From contig NZ_CP076543.1 in assembly GCF_030440515.1 (NCBI RefSeq), positions 124,001 through 188,000 on the forward strand: 64,000 nucleotides of DNA, in the 5' to 3' direction. Within the stretch, counting starts at the first letter, position 1, and each line of letters begins with the position of its first letter. The notes beneath the pieces were generated by a model that was not told the origin of the DNA, made no database searches, and saw only the letters and a program-made list of their open reading frames with translations. Below are positions 1 to 8,141 of this stretch, piece by piece. The stretch is from Streptomyces xanthophaeus. GTDB taxonomy: Bacteria; Actinomycetota; Actinomycetes; Streptomycetales; Streptomycetaceae. The translations under genes were made by a program, and so were the position numbers.

Positions 1-190
1 CGCCGAGATCGTCCACGAGCCAGTCGTCCGCACCGAGCTCCAGGGACTCCAGCGAGCCACCCAGGCTCGCCAGCGCGCCCAGCACCGCCGAGGCGGAGGG
101 CGCCCACACGTCTTTGCCGTTCCTGGTCAGCACGCTCCCGCTGATACCGGGGAGCAGTACGACGACGTCGGCCATCGGGATCCTGGCCAT
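1..190 (-). CDS. LCAT-like lipase/acyltransferase, N-terminal part
   Basis: This is the first 63 codons of a gene that continues past the left edge of the window. The protein opens with MARIPMADVVVLLPG and then GISGSVLTRNGKDVWAPS. That pattern, a hydrophobic strand followed by PGISGS, is the oxyanion-side start of lecithin:cholesterol acyltransferase-like hydrolases. The catalytic Ser lies beyond the edge, so activity cannot be judged. An AGGAGG ribosome-binding site overlaps the stop codon of the upstream CHAT gene and only 11 bases separate the two reading frames, so the pair is an operon and probably translationally coupled. A CHAT protease paired with a lipase-like hydrolase suggests a regulated effector pair (inference). 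It could also be an ordinary esterase of the same fold. Confidence 0.6.
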   Translation of the reverse strand, partial: MARIPMADVVVLLPGISGSVLTRNGKDVWAPSASAVLGALASLGGSLESLELGADDWLVDDLG

Positions 191-201
191 GAGCGGACCT
201 C

Positions 202-2439
202 CTAGTTGCCCCCTGGTCGGACGAACGGGTCGGCCGCGTCCCCGTAGTGCTGGTAGGCGGCCCAGGAGCTCCAGCGCTGCCCGCTCGGCGTGACGTGCGG
301 GCTGCTGCCGGGACGGTCGGCGCTGTCCGGACTCTCCGCGCTGTCCGGTCCGCCCGGACCGCCGGGGCCCTGCTCCTGCTGCCCCGCGGCGCGCAGCCCG
401 TAGAGGTGCCTGCGCGCCGCGCGGACGGCGCCGCCCACCGTCGGGGCCGCCTCGCCGGACCCGCCTTTGAACAGGTGCGTGTAGAACTGGTCGGCGAAGG
501 AGATCCCCTGGTCGTCGGGGATCCGCCAGGCCGCCCCGACGTAGTGCCCCACGCCCATGCGCAGGAATTCGTCGGCGAGGCTCGGCACCAGCGCGGCCTG
601 CGGGTTCCCCCAGGGGCTGCGGCCGGCGAGGCCGGGCGCTCCGTCCGGGGTGCCGGGGCCGGCGGCGGCTCCGAGGCGGGCCGTGTAGCAGGCATTGGCG
701 ACGACGATCAGGGGCGGGCGTTCGAGCAGGGCGAGTTCCTGGGCGGTCAGCAGGCCGTCCGCGAAGACCCAGCCCGAGCGCCGTCCCGTGCCGGAGAGGT
801 CGAAGTCGCTGTGTCCGCAGTAGTGGACGATGTGGTTGCCCCCGCACAGCAGGACCCGCAGGACGTCCAGGCGCCGGGCGGGGTCGACGCCCGGCTGGCG
901 CAGCGCGTTGGCCGCGCCGACGAAGAGGCTGACCTTGGCCCCGAGCTCCTTGAGCCGGGAGGCCACCGCGAGGGCCTCCTGGCGGGCTCCCGGCAGGTGG
1001 AATCCCTTCTCCGGGTCTCCCGGGTCTCCGATCACGAGGGCGCGCAGCGGTCCGTCCGCCAGGCCCTCGGTCATCACCCGCGAGTAGGTCGTGCGCAGTT
1101 GCCTGGACAGCTGGGTGCGGATCGCGAGGGGATCGCGCTTCTCCACGCCGGCCTGCTGGATCTCGGCCAGGAACTCCCAGGGGACGGAGGCCGTGTCCCG
1201 GTCCAGTTCCAGCAGCACCGTCGAGTCGTCGGTGAGCAGCCGCTGGAAGTCCGGCGGTACGACGAACCGGGACAGTAGGTCGGGCAGTTCGCACGCGTCC
1301 TTGACGCTCGGCTCGGTCAGCCGGTCCACGAGTTCCCTCAACAGGTCCATGTCCACGGGTACGAGCCGCTCCGGTACGGTGGCCCGCCCGGTCAGCGCCG
1401 CCCAGCGCAGGCCTCCGACCCCCGACTGGACTGACATCCGGACGGGCACCGCGTCGTCCTGGGCCTCCGCCGGTCTGCGGACGGTCAGGGACAGCTCGGT
1501 GCGTTCCACCGAGGCCAGGTCCGCCAGCTGCTCGCGGATCTTCGCCTGGATGTTGGCGTCGAAGCCCGCCAGCACGGTGTGCAGGACGTCCTCCGGCACC
1601 CCGGGCGGGGCGGGGCCGCCCGGGGTGCCGGGGGTGCCCGGGGTGCCGTCACGGGCGGCCGCGCCCGGCGAGCCGGCGAGTCCGGTCAGCGCCGACAGGG
1701 CGTACACCGCGGCGGAGGGCCCGAACAGCTCGCCGCCGCTCTCCTCGCGCAGCCCGGGGACGATCCGTACCTGCGGGAGCTTCGCGGCGGAGTCCGTGAG
1801 GGCGAGGTGGAGCTGCTCCGCGCGCAGCCGGTCGACCTCCATGACGAGTACGTCGGTGAGCCGGGGCGGTGGTGCGGGCGGGCCGAGCGGGGCCAGGGCG
1901 TCGGCGAATCCCCGGACGAGGGCGCGGGCCGCCTGCTTGACGGTCAGATTGCCGGTGCCCGAGCCGATGAGCACGGTGGCCATGGTCCCGACGTGACCGA
2001 GCCCGAGCGCTTCGCCGAGCAGGGAGGCGTACATCTGGACGGCGCGGCGTTCCGTCAGGGTGCCCATCGGCCCCATGCCGACGACCGCGGCGCACCGTAC
2101 GGGGCCCTCCTTGCAGGGGAAATACGTGACTTCGCCCAACTGGGCTTCGATCCAGCCGAGCTTGGTGTGTTCCGTGATGGTGCGGCGGGGGTCGACGGAG
2201 ATGGCCCGGTCGAGTGCGAGTTCCGCGGCCGCGGGCACTACCGACTGGTAATGACCTGTGACATGCAGATCGGCCGCGATCTGCGCGATGTCGCCCCAGA
2301 TCACGGTGATGTTGAGCGTTGGACCATCGGTGCGCGGCGGTCGGTCGGGGGCCGGAGCGGGGAACCGTGCGGGCGGGTTCGAGGCCGTCGGTACGCCCTC
2401 CAGCAGGTCAGCGATGCGAGCCGCGGCGGGGGTGCTCAC
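202..2439 (-). CDS. CHAT-domain caspase-like protease with macro/M17-N-like N-terminal domain
   Basis: The protein has about 745 residues. Residues ~40-190 (WGDIAQIAADLHVTGHY to LIGSGTGNLTVKQAARAL) resemble the macro-fold N-terminal domain of M17 leucyl aminopeptidases. A GTPGTPGTPGG linker follows. The C-terminal ~300 residues form a CHAT (caspase HetF-associated with TPRs) domain, with the expected His in HYCGHSDFD and the nucleophile Cys in VVANACYTARLG. CHAT proteins are clan CD cysteine peptidases, and several act as activated effectors in bacterial conflict or signalling systems. Two adjacent GTG codons are possible starts; the second (used here) lies 6 bases after GGAGG, a better spacing than the first. 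It is divergent from the lectin-kinase gene at 2692 and followed at once by an LCAT-like gene. The domain call is strong; the substrate and activator are unknown. Confidence 0.8.
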   Translation of the reverse strand: MSTPAAARIADLLEGVPTASNPPARFPAPAPDRPPRTDGPTLNITVIWGDIAQIAADLHVTGHYQSVVPAAAELALDRAISVDPRRTITEHTKLGWIEAQLGEVTYFPCKEGPVRCAAVVGMGPMGTLTERRAVQMYASLLGEALGLGHVGTMATVLIGSGTGNLTVKQAARALVRGFADALAPLGPPAPPPRLTDVLVMEVDRLRAEQLHLALTDSAAKLPQVRIVPGLREESGGELFGPSAAVYALSALTGLAGSPGAAARDGTPGTPGTPGGPAPPGVPEDVLHTVLAGFDANIQAKIREQLADLASVERTELSLTVRRPAEAQDDAVPVRMSVQSGVGGLRWAALTGRATVPERLVPVDMDLLRELVDRLTEPSVKDACELPDLLSRFVVPPDFQRLLTDDSTVLLELDRDTASVPWEFLAEIQQAGVEKRDPLAIRTQLSRQLRTTYSRVMTEGLADGPLRALVIGDPGDPEKGFHLPGARQEALAVASRLKELGAKVSLFVGAANALRQPGVDPARRLDVLRVLLCGGNHIVHYCGHSDFDLSGTGRRSGWVFADGLLTAQELALLERPPLIVVANACYTARLGAAAGPGTPDGAPGLAGRSPWGNPQAALVPSLADEFLRMGVGHYVGAAWRIPDDQGISFADQFYTHLFKGGSGEAAPTVGGAVRAARRHLYGLRAAGQQEQGPGGPGGPDSAESPDSADRPGSSPHVTPSGQRWSSWAAYQHYGDAADPFVRPGGN

Positions 2440-2691
2440 CACGCTCCTCCCTTCGAGTCGCCCGAGCTTCTCGATCCGAGTGCGTCACATCTGTCTCCCC
2501 CACTGGATTATCCCACTGCCGGCAGGGGCGGCCAGTGGGGCCCGGCCAGGGTCCGGGCCCGGCCGGCAGAGCGAAGGCGGGGTTGCCGGGGGCGAAAACA
2601 GGATCAACTCGGCCTTCGGAGGCCCGCATTGCCGTCCCGGGATCATCAGGGTTAGATTCCTGGAAACTTCTCCAATTCGAGCGGGGCTGAC

Positions 2692-4614
2692 GTGTTAGAG
2701 CTGACGGGCAGCGGGGCCGAACCGCTGGAGCCGGGGGATCCGCGCCGGATCGGGTCCATCCCTCTGGCGGGCCGGCTCGGGGCCGGCGGCATGGGGCGCG
2801 TCTACCTCGGCATCCGCGAGGGCCGGTACGTCGCCGTCAAGCAACTGCTGTCCTCCGTCGTCGGGGAGGACCAGGACTTCCTGCGCCGTTTCGGGCACGA
2901 GCTGGACAATCTCGCCCGGCTGCCCGCGGACGCCACCGCGCCGCTCCTCGACAGCGACCGCACCGCCACTCCCCCGTGGTTCGCCACCGCGTACATCCCC
3001 GGGCTCACCCTGAGGGAGGCCATCGCGCTGCACGGCGGCCCGCTGCCCGCGCGGGCGCTGTGGCTGCTGCTGCGGGAAGCCGCGGCGGGGCTGGCGGCGG
3101 TGCACGCGCTGGACATGGTGCACCGGGACCTCAAGCCGTCCAACGTCATGCTGACGCTCGACGGTCTCACCCTCATCGACTTCGGCGTGGCCCGGGCCGC
3201 CGAGCAGAGCCAGCTGACCCGGACCGGCATGGTCGTGGGTACGCCCGCCTACATGGCCCCCGAACAGGCTTCGGGCCGTCGGCGGTTGAGCGGCGCCACC
3301 GATGTGTTCGCGCTGGGCTCCGTACTCGCGTACGCGGCGTGCGGCCGGCCGCCGTTCGGCGACGAGTCGGGGCACGGGGTGCTGTACCGCATCGTCCACG
3401 AGGAGCCCGACCTGGAGCCGTTGCGGGAGCTGGAGCCCGACCTCGCCGAGCTCGTCGCGGCCTGCCTCGACAAGGACCCCGAGGGACGTCCCACCGCCGC
3501 CGAACTCCTCGAACGCGCCGCCGGGCACGGCCCGTTCGCCGCCCCGCTGTGGCCGGAGGCCGTCACCGAGCGCCTGACCGAGCGGGCCGCCTTCGCCGCG
3601 AACGTGCAGGAGGCCGACGTACCGACGGTCCCGCTCACCGGCGAGCAGCCGGATCCGGAGCCCGGGCCGGATACTGGGCCGGATACCGGGCCGGATACCG
3701 GGCCGGATACCGGGCCGGGTACCGAGCCGGAGAAGGCCCCGGTCCCGGTGGCGCCCGCCGCTCCCCCGGCCACGGCCCGCCCGGAACGGACCGCGCGCCG
3801 GCGCCGCACCCGCGTCCTCCTCGCCGTCGTGCCCGTCGTCGTGGTCGCGGGCGGTACGACGCTCGCCGTCCAGCACCTGCCGTACGTCTCCGCGCCCCGG
3901 GCAGGGGCCGGGAACTCCCCGTCCTCCGCCCCGGTCACGGCGCCGGCCGACCCGAGGGCGTCGGCGGCCGCACCGGGTACGGCGGATCCGGCGGGCGCCG
4001 GCCCGTCGGGTACGGCATCACCCGCGCAGCCGCCCGCACAGGACCCGGGACAGGCCGCGGCCGCCGGGGGCGCGGGCGGAACCGGCACCGGGCCCGGCAC
4101 CGGCACCCTCCCCGGCGGCGGGGCACAGCCCGGCTCGGGGAGCGCCGGGAACTCCGGCAACCCCGCGAACGCGGGCGGCTCCGGCAGTACGCGCCCCTCC
4201 AACGGCGGAACGTCCACCGCACCGACGACCCCGGCACCCCCGGCACCTCCCGCGTCCGGCACCTACCGCTTCCGCAACGGCAACAACAGCAAGTGCATCA
4301 CGCAGGTCTTCGGGGCTTCGGACTACGGCGACTGTGCGGACGCGAGCGCCCGGTGGACCGTCCAGAGCGGGCCGGACGGCAGCTTCAAGCTCGTGAACCA
4401 GCAGGGCGGCGGCTGCCTGTACGCCAACATGCTCGGCCAGGCGGTGTTCGTCGGCGACTGCTCCCAGGGCACCGCCAAGCTGTGGCGCACGGGGTCGGGC
4501 GGCAGCCTCCGCAACGACTTCAGCGGGGGCTGCCTCGACCTGGGCATGAGCAGCGGCCTGGTGACCAAGACGTGCGGAGGGGAGGCGTCGCAGCGCTGGA
4601 CGAGACAGAGCTGA
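2692..4614 (+). CDS. Membrane Ser/Thr protein kinase with C-terminal ricin-type lectin ectodomain
   Basis: This is a Hanks-type kinase at residues ~22-285: glycine loop GRLGAGGMGRVYLG, VAVKQ lysine, HRDLKPSNVM catalytic loop (H144-R145-D146), DFG at 163-165 and TPAYMAPEQ. A Pro/Glu-rich stretch with five GPDT/GPGT repeats leads to one membrane helix at ~374-394 and a long Pro/Gly/Ala/Ser linker. Residues ~522-640 form a beta-trefoil ricin-B-like domain with Cys pairs and a terminal SQRW (QxW-type) motif. Topology is therefore a cytoplasmic kinase and an outside carbohydrate-binding sensor. The GTG start has only a weak upstream GAGCGGGG. The second codon is TTA, the only one noticed in a gene here, which predicts dependence on the bldA leucyl-tRNA. 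A TAGATT hexamer at 2653-2658 may be the -10. It is divergent from the CHAT operon, 252 bases away. Confidence 0.88.
   Translation: MLELTGSGAEPLEPGDPRRIGSIPLAGRLGAGGMGRVYLGIREGRYVAVKQLLSSVVGEDQDFLRRFGHELDNLARLPADATAPLLDSDRTATPPWFATAYIPGLTLREAIALHGGPLPARALWLLLREAAAGLAAVHALDMVHRDLKPSNVMLTLDGLTLIDFGVARAAEQSQLTRTGMVVGTPAYMAPEQASGRRRLSGATDVFALGSVLAYAACGRPPFGDESGHGVLYRIVHEEPDLEPLRELEPDLAELVAACLDKDPEGRPTAAELLERAAGHGPFAAPLWPEAVTERLTERAAFAANVQEADVPTVPLTGEQPDPEPGPDTGPDTGPDTGPDTGPGTEPEKAPVPVAPAAPPATARPERTARRRRTRVLLAVVPVVVVAGGTTLAVQHLPYVSAPRAGAGNSPSSAPVTAPADPRASAAAPGTADPAGAGPSGTASPAQPPAQDPGQAAAAGGAGGTGTGPGTGTLPGGGAQPGSGSAGNSGNPANAGGSGSTRPSNGGTSTAPTTPAPPAPPASGTYRFRNGNNSKCITQVFGASDYGDCADASARWTVQSGPDGSFKLVNQQGGGCLYANMLGQAVFVGDCSQGTAKLWRTGSGGSLRNDFSGGCLDLGMSSGLVTKTCGGEASQRWTRQS
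3664..3723 (+). repeat. In-frame 12-bp tandem repeat, five copies
   Basis: Five consecutive 12-base units of the form GGGCCGGATACY fill 3664-3723; the last carries GGGTACC. They encode GPDT four times and then GPGT, in the juxtamembrane linker between the kinase and the membrane helix. Because the unit is a multiple of three, copy-number change would alter linker length without breaking the frame. Confidence 0.9.
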
Positions 4615-4688
4615 CGGGGTGTATTCGAAAGCGCCGGTCACAGCTACGGCGAGCAGGACGTCCCTGGGCATCCTGAGGATGGTCGTGC

Positions 4689-5282
4689 ATGATCAGCTGG
4701 GTGGAACAAGACCTCGATGCCCTGTCGGTTCTGTGGGAGCGGCAGTGGCCGGCTCCGCCGTGTGTTTCGTTGCGCCACGCCTATCCGGAGCGGTGGGTGC
4801 GCTTCCACAGCCTCCCGGGGTCCAAGGAGTATCCCGAGAGCGAGGACGAGTACGCCATCGTGCTTGAACGCCAACGCGTGCTCTTGGAAGAACTGGGTCC
4901 CGATGACGACCTGCTGTGGGTCATCACCACGGAGTGGGACGGACGCCCCGAGCCAGGACCACGCATGACAGAACTGCAGCGGGTCGATCCGCACGCGCGG
5001 CATTGGGAGAGCCGGCTCTCCGACGATGACGACCCGGACGACCTCGTCTACGAGCACGTACATGTGAGCTCCCGCTCACGCAGCGGGAACTCCCTGTACC
5101 CCTTGCTCCGACTGGTCGCGGACAATGCCGGCATCGCGGTCACCCTCGCCCCGCCCGACCTGCGCTGGGTCTTCCGTCCCTATCCCGGAGGCGTGGATGT
5201 ATGTGCCCCCAGCACCGCCGGGCGTGACTCCTTGAAGGCGGCCCATCCCGACTGGCTCTCGGCTCATCCCAGTGGTCTCTAG
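4689..5282 (+). CDS. DUF3885-like hypothetical protein
   Basis: This is a soluble, acidic protein of 197 residues with no signal peptide or membrane segment. The C-terminal third (LLRLVADNAGIAVTLAPPD, then RWVFRPYPGGVDV) matches my recollection of DUF3885 proteins, which are often immunity-like or orphan proteins of unknown role. The ATG start follows GAGGA by about 9 bases. It lies 74 bases downstream of the lectin kinase on the same strand and could be read from the same transcript, although a GTGTATTC-rich gap separates them. No catalytic motif is visible. Confidence 0.6.
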   Translation: MISWVEQDLDALSVLWERQWPAPPCVSLRHAYPERWVRFHSLPGSKEYPESEDEYAIVLERQRVLLEELGPDDDLLWVITTEWDGRPEPGPRMTELQRVDPHARHWESRLSDDDDPDDLVYEHVHVSSRSRSGNSLYPLLRLVADNAGIAVTLAPPDLRWVFRPYPGGVDVCAPSTAGRDSLKAAHPDWLSAHPSGL

Positions 5283-5372
5283 GTAGCGGATCATGAACCG
5301 GCCATGATCGTGCTGCGGGAACACGGGAACAGGCGACCCGACGGACACGCAGTGGGACAGGGACGATGCGGC

Positions 5373-5783
5373 TCAGTCGCGCAGGGCCGCGGTGAGGTCC
5401 ACTTCGATGAGCTGCCCCGTGAAGCCGAGTTGCGCGACACCCAACAGCGTGCTGGCAGTGGTGAACGCCGGCCCGAGAGCTGAGTCGGTGAGCCGGCGCC
5501 AAGCGACGCCCAGAACGTCTCTGTCGTCGCTCCGCACGTAGATCACCGAGCGCACCACATGTTCCGGCTCGGCATCAACCGCAGCCAAGGCAGCGAGTGC
5601 GTTCGCGACGACCTGGTCGACCTGAACCTCGAGCGATCCGGAACCGACGAGGGAACCACTCCGATCGAGAGGGCACTGCCCCGCCAGGTAGGCCGTACGA
5701 CCGGCCTCCACCACGGTGATGTGGTGATAGCCGGGCGTCTCATGCAGCTGCTCGGGGTTGATACGAGTGATCTTCGCCGTCAT
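5373..5783 (-). CDS. RidA/YjgF family protein
   Basis: The protein has 136 residues, the usual RidA length. It shows the typical order: YHHITVVEAGRTAYLAGQCP, a central ALAAVDAEPEHVVRSVIYVR and a C-terminal LGFTGQLIEVDLTAALRD. RidA proteins hydrolyse reactive enamines and imines formed by PLP enzymes. The Arg before the substrate carboxylate (RSVIYVR region) is present. The start chosen is ATG at 5783 (MTAKITRINPEQL), which gives the canonical N-terminus; longer frames upstream have no homologous sequence. It is divergent from the VOC protein gene at 5917. Confidence 0.8.
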   Translation of the reverse strand: MTAKITRINPEQLHETPGYHHITVVEAGRTAYLAGQCPLDRSGSLVGSGSLEVQVDQVVANALAALAAVDAEPEHVVRSVIYVRSDDRDVLGVAWRRLTDSALGPAFTTASTLLGVAQLGFTGQLIEVDLTAALRD

Positions 5784-5916
5784 GCCCGCGAGTTTGACCG
5801 GCTCACTGCCGGTGCGCATCGCAATTTGTTCCACCGAGCGACACGCGCAACGTCCAACAGGTCCAGGAACAAGCCAGGGGTGGCGGACGGCGCGGTGCTG
5901 GGGCAGGCTGGGGCGC

Positions 5917-6300
5917 ATGGTTTCGGTGGTGCAGAATGTGGCGATCGACTGTTCCGACGCGTATGAACTGGCCCGGTTCTGGAGTGAAGTGACCGGAAGT
6001 CCGCTGTATCCGGATGCCGAACGCGGCGACCAGGAGATCCCGGTGATGCTTCCGGAGGGCCCGCTCCTGTACTTCAACCAGGTGCCGGAGCCGAAGACGG
6101 TCAAGAACCGGATCCACCTGTGCCTGCGTCCCACGACCTCGCGCGAGGAGGAGGTCGAGCGGCTGTTGCGTCTCGGGGCCACCCTGGTCGCCGACCGCCG
6201 GAAGCCCGACGGTACGGGCTGGGCGGTCCTCGCCGATCCCGAGGGCAACGAATTCTGCGTCCTGCGCGGCGAGTCCGATCACGCCGCGACGCTTTCCTGA
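5917..6300 (+). CDS. VOC (glyoxalase/bleomycin-resistance fold) family protein
   Basis: This is a protein of 127 residues with a single VOC module. It begins MVSVVQNVAIDCSDAYELA, followed by FWSEVTGSPLY. It ends with GWAVLADPEGNEFCVLRG, the beta-strand/metal-ligand pattern of the superfamily (a Glu in NEFC). Many actinomycete paralogues are orphan metal-dependent or binding proteins. The ATG at 5917 gives the standard N-terminus; the frame is open for a further ~160 bases upstream, but that stretch does not look like protein of this family. It is convergent with the small gene at 6337-6690. Confidence 0.75.
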   Translation: MVSVVQNVAIDCSDAYELARFWSEVTGSPLYPDAERGDQEIPVMLPEGPLLYFNQVPEPKTVKNRIHLCLRPTTSREEEVERLLRLGATLVADRRKPDGTGWAVLADPEGNEFCVLRGESDHAATLS

Positions 6301-6336
6301 GGCTCCGGCGCCCCGGACCGAGCGCGTCGGACGGTG

Positions 6337-6690
6337 TCACCGTTCGTCCGTGCCCAGCCATTCGGCGAGGGTGCCGTGCAGGCGCTCGACCTGGGCCCGG
6401 TCGAGGATCACGGTCGCCCGACCGGGTCGGCCACCCGGATCGGTCCCGGCGGACTGGGCGACCGACAGGCGCAGGTACTCCACCGGCCGGCCCTCGGCCG
6501 TCACCGGGGCGTCAGCGGCCAGGTCCCGGTTCCGGGCCCCGGGATGACAGTGATCCGGTATCGCCGCGATCTCCAGACGGCCCGCACGCGGGTGGCTTTC
6601 CGCGGGGTTCACATGCGATCCCTGGTAGACCAGCGGTGCGGCCCCGTCGCCGTCCTCGGCGAGCAACAGCCAGGTGGCAAAGATCGACAT
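6337..6690 (-). CDS. Small conserved hypothetical protein
   Basis: This is a soluble protein of 117 residues beginning MSIFATWLLLAEDG. It has HVNPAESHPRAG and a C-terminal TVILDRAQVERLHGTLAEWL helix. A strong AAGGGGAG ribosome-binding site 4 bases before the ATG supports the start. I recognise the pattern as a lineage-typical Streptomyces protein but know no function. It has no membrane segment or catalytic motif. Confidence 0.6.
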   Translation of the reverse strand: MSIFATWLLLAEDGDGAAPLVYQGSHVNPAESHPRAGRLEIAAIPDHCHPGARNRDLAADAPVTAEGRPVEYLRLSVAQSAGTDPGGRPGRATVILDRAQVERLHGTLAEWLGTDER

Positions 6691-6791
6691 CGGTCTCCCC
6701 TTCAGCAGCTCTCGGTTCGCAGCCGTCGCAGGCTACGCCAATCCCAGCCACCGGCCTCGTGGGTGGCGAGGGATCGGGCAGGTGGATGATC

Positions 6792-6797
6792 TAATCT
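6792..6797 (+). promoter_or_regulatory. Putative -10 for a leaderless histidine kinase mRNA
   Basis: TAATCT lies 7 bases before the ATG at 6805, and no ribosome-binding site is present. This spacing puts the transcript start at or next to the start codon. No clear -35 was seen. Confidence 0.4.
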
Positions 6798-6804
6798 GCG
6801 CGCT

Positions 6805-7983
6805 ATGTGGTCTCCTCTCCTCCGCTTCCTCGCCGTTCCCGGCAGGGCGGCGGTCCTGCTGCGGTCCCTCGCAGCCTGTGTGCTCGCGGCCGCGGCCTGG
6901 GTGGACGTACGGGCCGGGACGTTCGCCGGACCGGCGTCGCAGGCCCGGCTCGCCCTGTCGGCCGCCGTCGTGGGCGCCGTCCTCGTCGCCCTGCCCCTGC
7001 TCAAGGAGGCCCGGTCGTACGCCTACGCCGGGGGCGCCGCCGCCACCGCCTCGTTGGTCTGCTCCGTGGCCCTGCTCCTGAGCCACCCCGCCGCCGGCGC
7101 CGCGTCCGCCTACGGGGCGTTCGAGCCGGTCGCCCTCCTGCTGGTGCTGGCCTTCGTCGCCCGGCGCGGGCCGGCGGCCCCCACCGCGCCGATCGCCCTG
7201 CTGCTGGCGGCGGCCGTCGTCCTGCGCCCCCTGTCCATCGGCGTGCGGGAGGGAAGCCTGACCGTCGCGTTCGGCCTCACGCTGGTCGCCTTCCTGGTGG
7301 CCGGGGCGAGTGTGACCGCACGGATCGTGGAGGCGGACCGGCGGCAGCGCGCACACCGTGTCCGGCTCGAACAGCGGATCGAGCTGGCGAGGGATCTGCA
7401 CGACCACCTCGCCCAGCACGTGACCGGCATCGTGGTGCAGGCACAAGGCGCCCGGGCGGTCGCCGCCAGGCGGCCCGACCTGGTCCTCCCGGCCCTGCAG
7501 CGCATCGAGGAGACCGGAGCGGAGGCGCTCGCGTCCATGCGGCAGATGGTCGCCGGGCTCAGGGCCGGCGAGAGCGACGCACCGCCGGCCGCGCCGGGCT
7601 GCATGGACGACCTGCGGGCCCTGGTGCAGGGGTTCGCCCTGAACGGGGTACCGGCGTACCTCACCGAGGAGGGCCCGACGGACACCGTTCCGCCCGAGGT
7701 GGCCGCCACCTTGCACCGGGTGACGATGGAGTCCCTGGCCAACATCCGCAAGCACGCCCGCCACTGCCGCCACGTCAGCGTCCACGTGCGCGTCCGTCCC
7801 CACGAGGCCACCGTGCGGATAACCAACGACGGGACGGCCCGCCCGGCCTCCCGCCCGGGCTACGGGCTGAAGGTCCTGCGCGAACGCGTCACCCTGGCCG
7901 GCGGCACCTTCCGGGCCGAGGCCACCGCCGAGGGCGACTGGCAGGTGCGGGCCCGGATGCCGCTCACCACCGACACGATCTAG
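6805..7983 (+). CDS. Orphan NarL-type sensor histidine kinase
   Basis: The protein has 392 residues. The N-terminal ~165 residues contain about five hydrophobic segments. A HisKA_3 dimerisation box follows, with ARDLHDHLAQHVTGIVVQAQ carrying the phospho-His. The ATP-binding domain has N-box residues SLANIRKHARHC and a G-box RPGYGLKVLRERVTLAGG. This class normally pairs with a LuxR/NarL response regulator, but none is adjacent. The gene ends in a TAG supplied by the CTAG repeat at the left edge of the inverted-repeat element at 7984. The start is leaderless-type. Confidence 0.85.
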   Translation: MWSPLLRFLAVPGRAAVLLRSLAACVLAAAAWVDVRAGTFAGPASQARLALSAAVVGAVLVALPLLKEARSYAYAGGAAATASLVCSVALLLSHPAAGAASAYGAFEPVALLLVLAFVARRGPAAPTAPIALLLAAAVVLRPLSIGVREGSLTVAFGLTLVAFLVAGASVTARIVEADRRQRAHRVRLEQRIELARDLHDHLAQHVTGIVVQAQGARAVAARRPDLVLPALQRIEETGAEALASMRQMVAGLRAGESDAPPAAPGCMDDLRALVQGFALNGVPAYLTEEGPTDTVPPEVAATLHRVTMESLANIRKHARHCRHVSVHVRVRPHEATVRITNDGTARPASRPGYGLKVLRERVTLAGGTFRAEATAEGDWQVRARMPLTTDTI

Positions 7984-8141
7984 GGGGTGTCTTGTCGATC
8001 AGGCCGGATCAGGGAGCGGGGCCTGGTGCCGTGGATCGCAAGGCGGACGAGGGAGGCGACGCGGAGCGTCGCCGACCGAGGACAACGCGGCGAGGCGCGG
8101 CACCAGGCCCCGCGAGCCCGGCATGATCGGCAAAACACCCC
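7984..8141. mobile_element. 158-bp MITE-like inverted-repeat element with CTAG target duplication
   Basis: The element begins GGGGTGTCTTGTCGATCA and ends with TGATCGGCAAAACACCCC. The two ends are inverted copies with few mismatches, and a second pair of inverted blocks (GGGGCCTGGTGCCG) lies further in. The centre is a perfect 8-bp hairpin at 8055-8073 (GGCGACGC, loop GGA). CTAG directly flanks both sides (7980-7983 and 8142-8145), as expected for a 4-bp target duplication. There is no coding capacity, so any transposition would need a transposase in trans; CTAG duplications are typical of IS5-type enzymes (inference). Because the TAG in each CTAG copy is also a stop codon, the convergent neighbours both still terminate correctly. 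It may also act as a bidirectional terminator. Confidence 0.75.
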
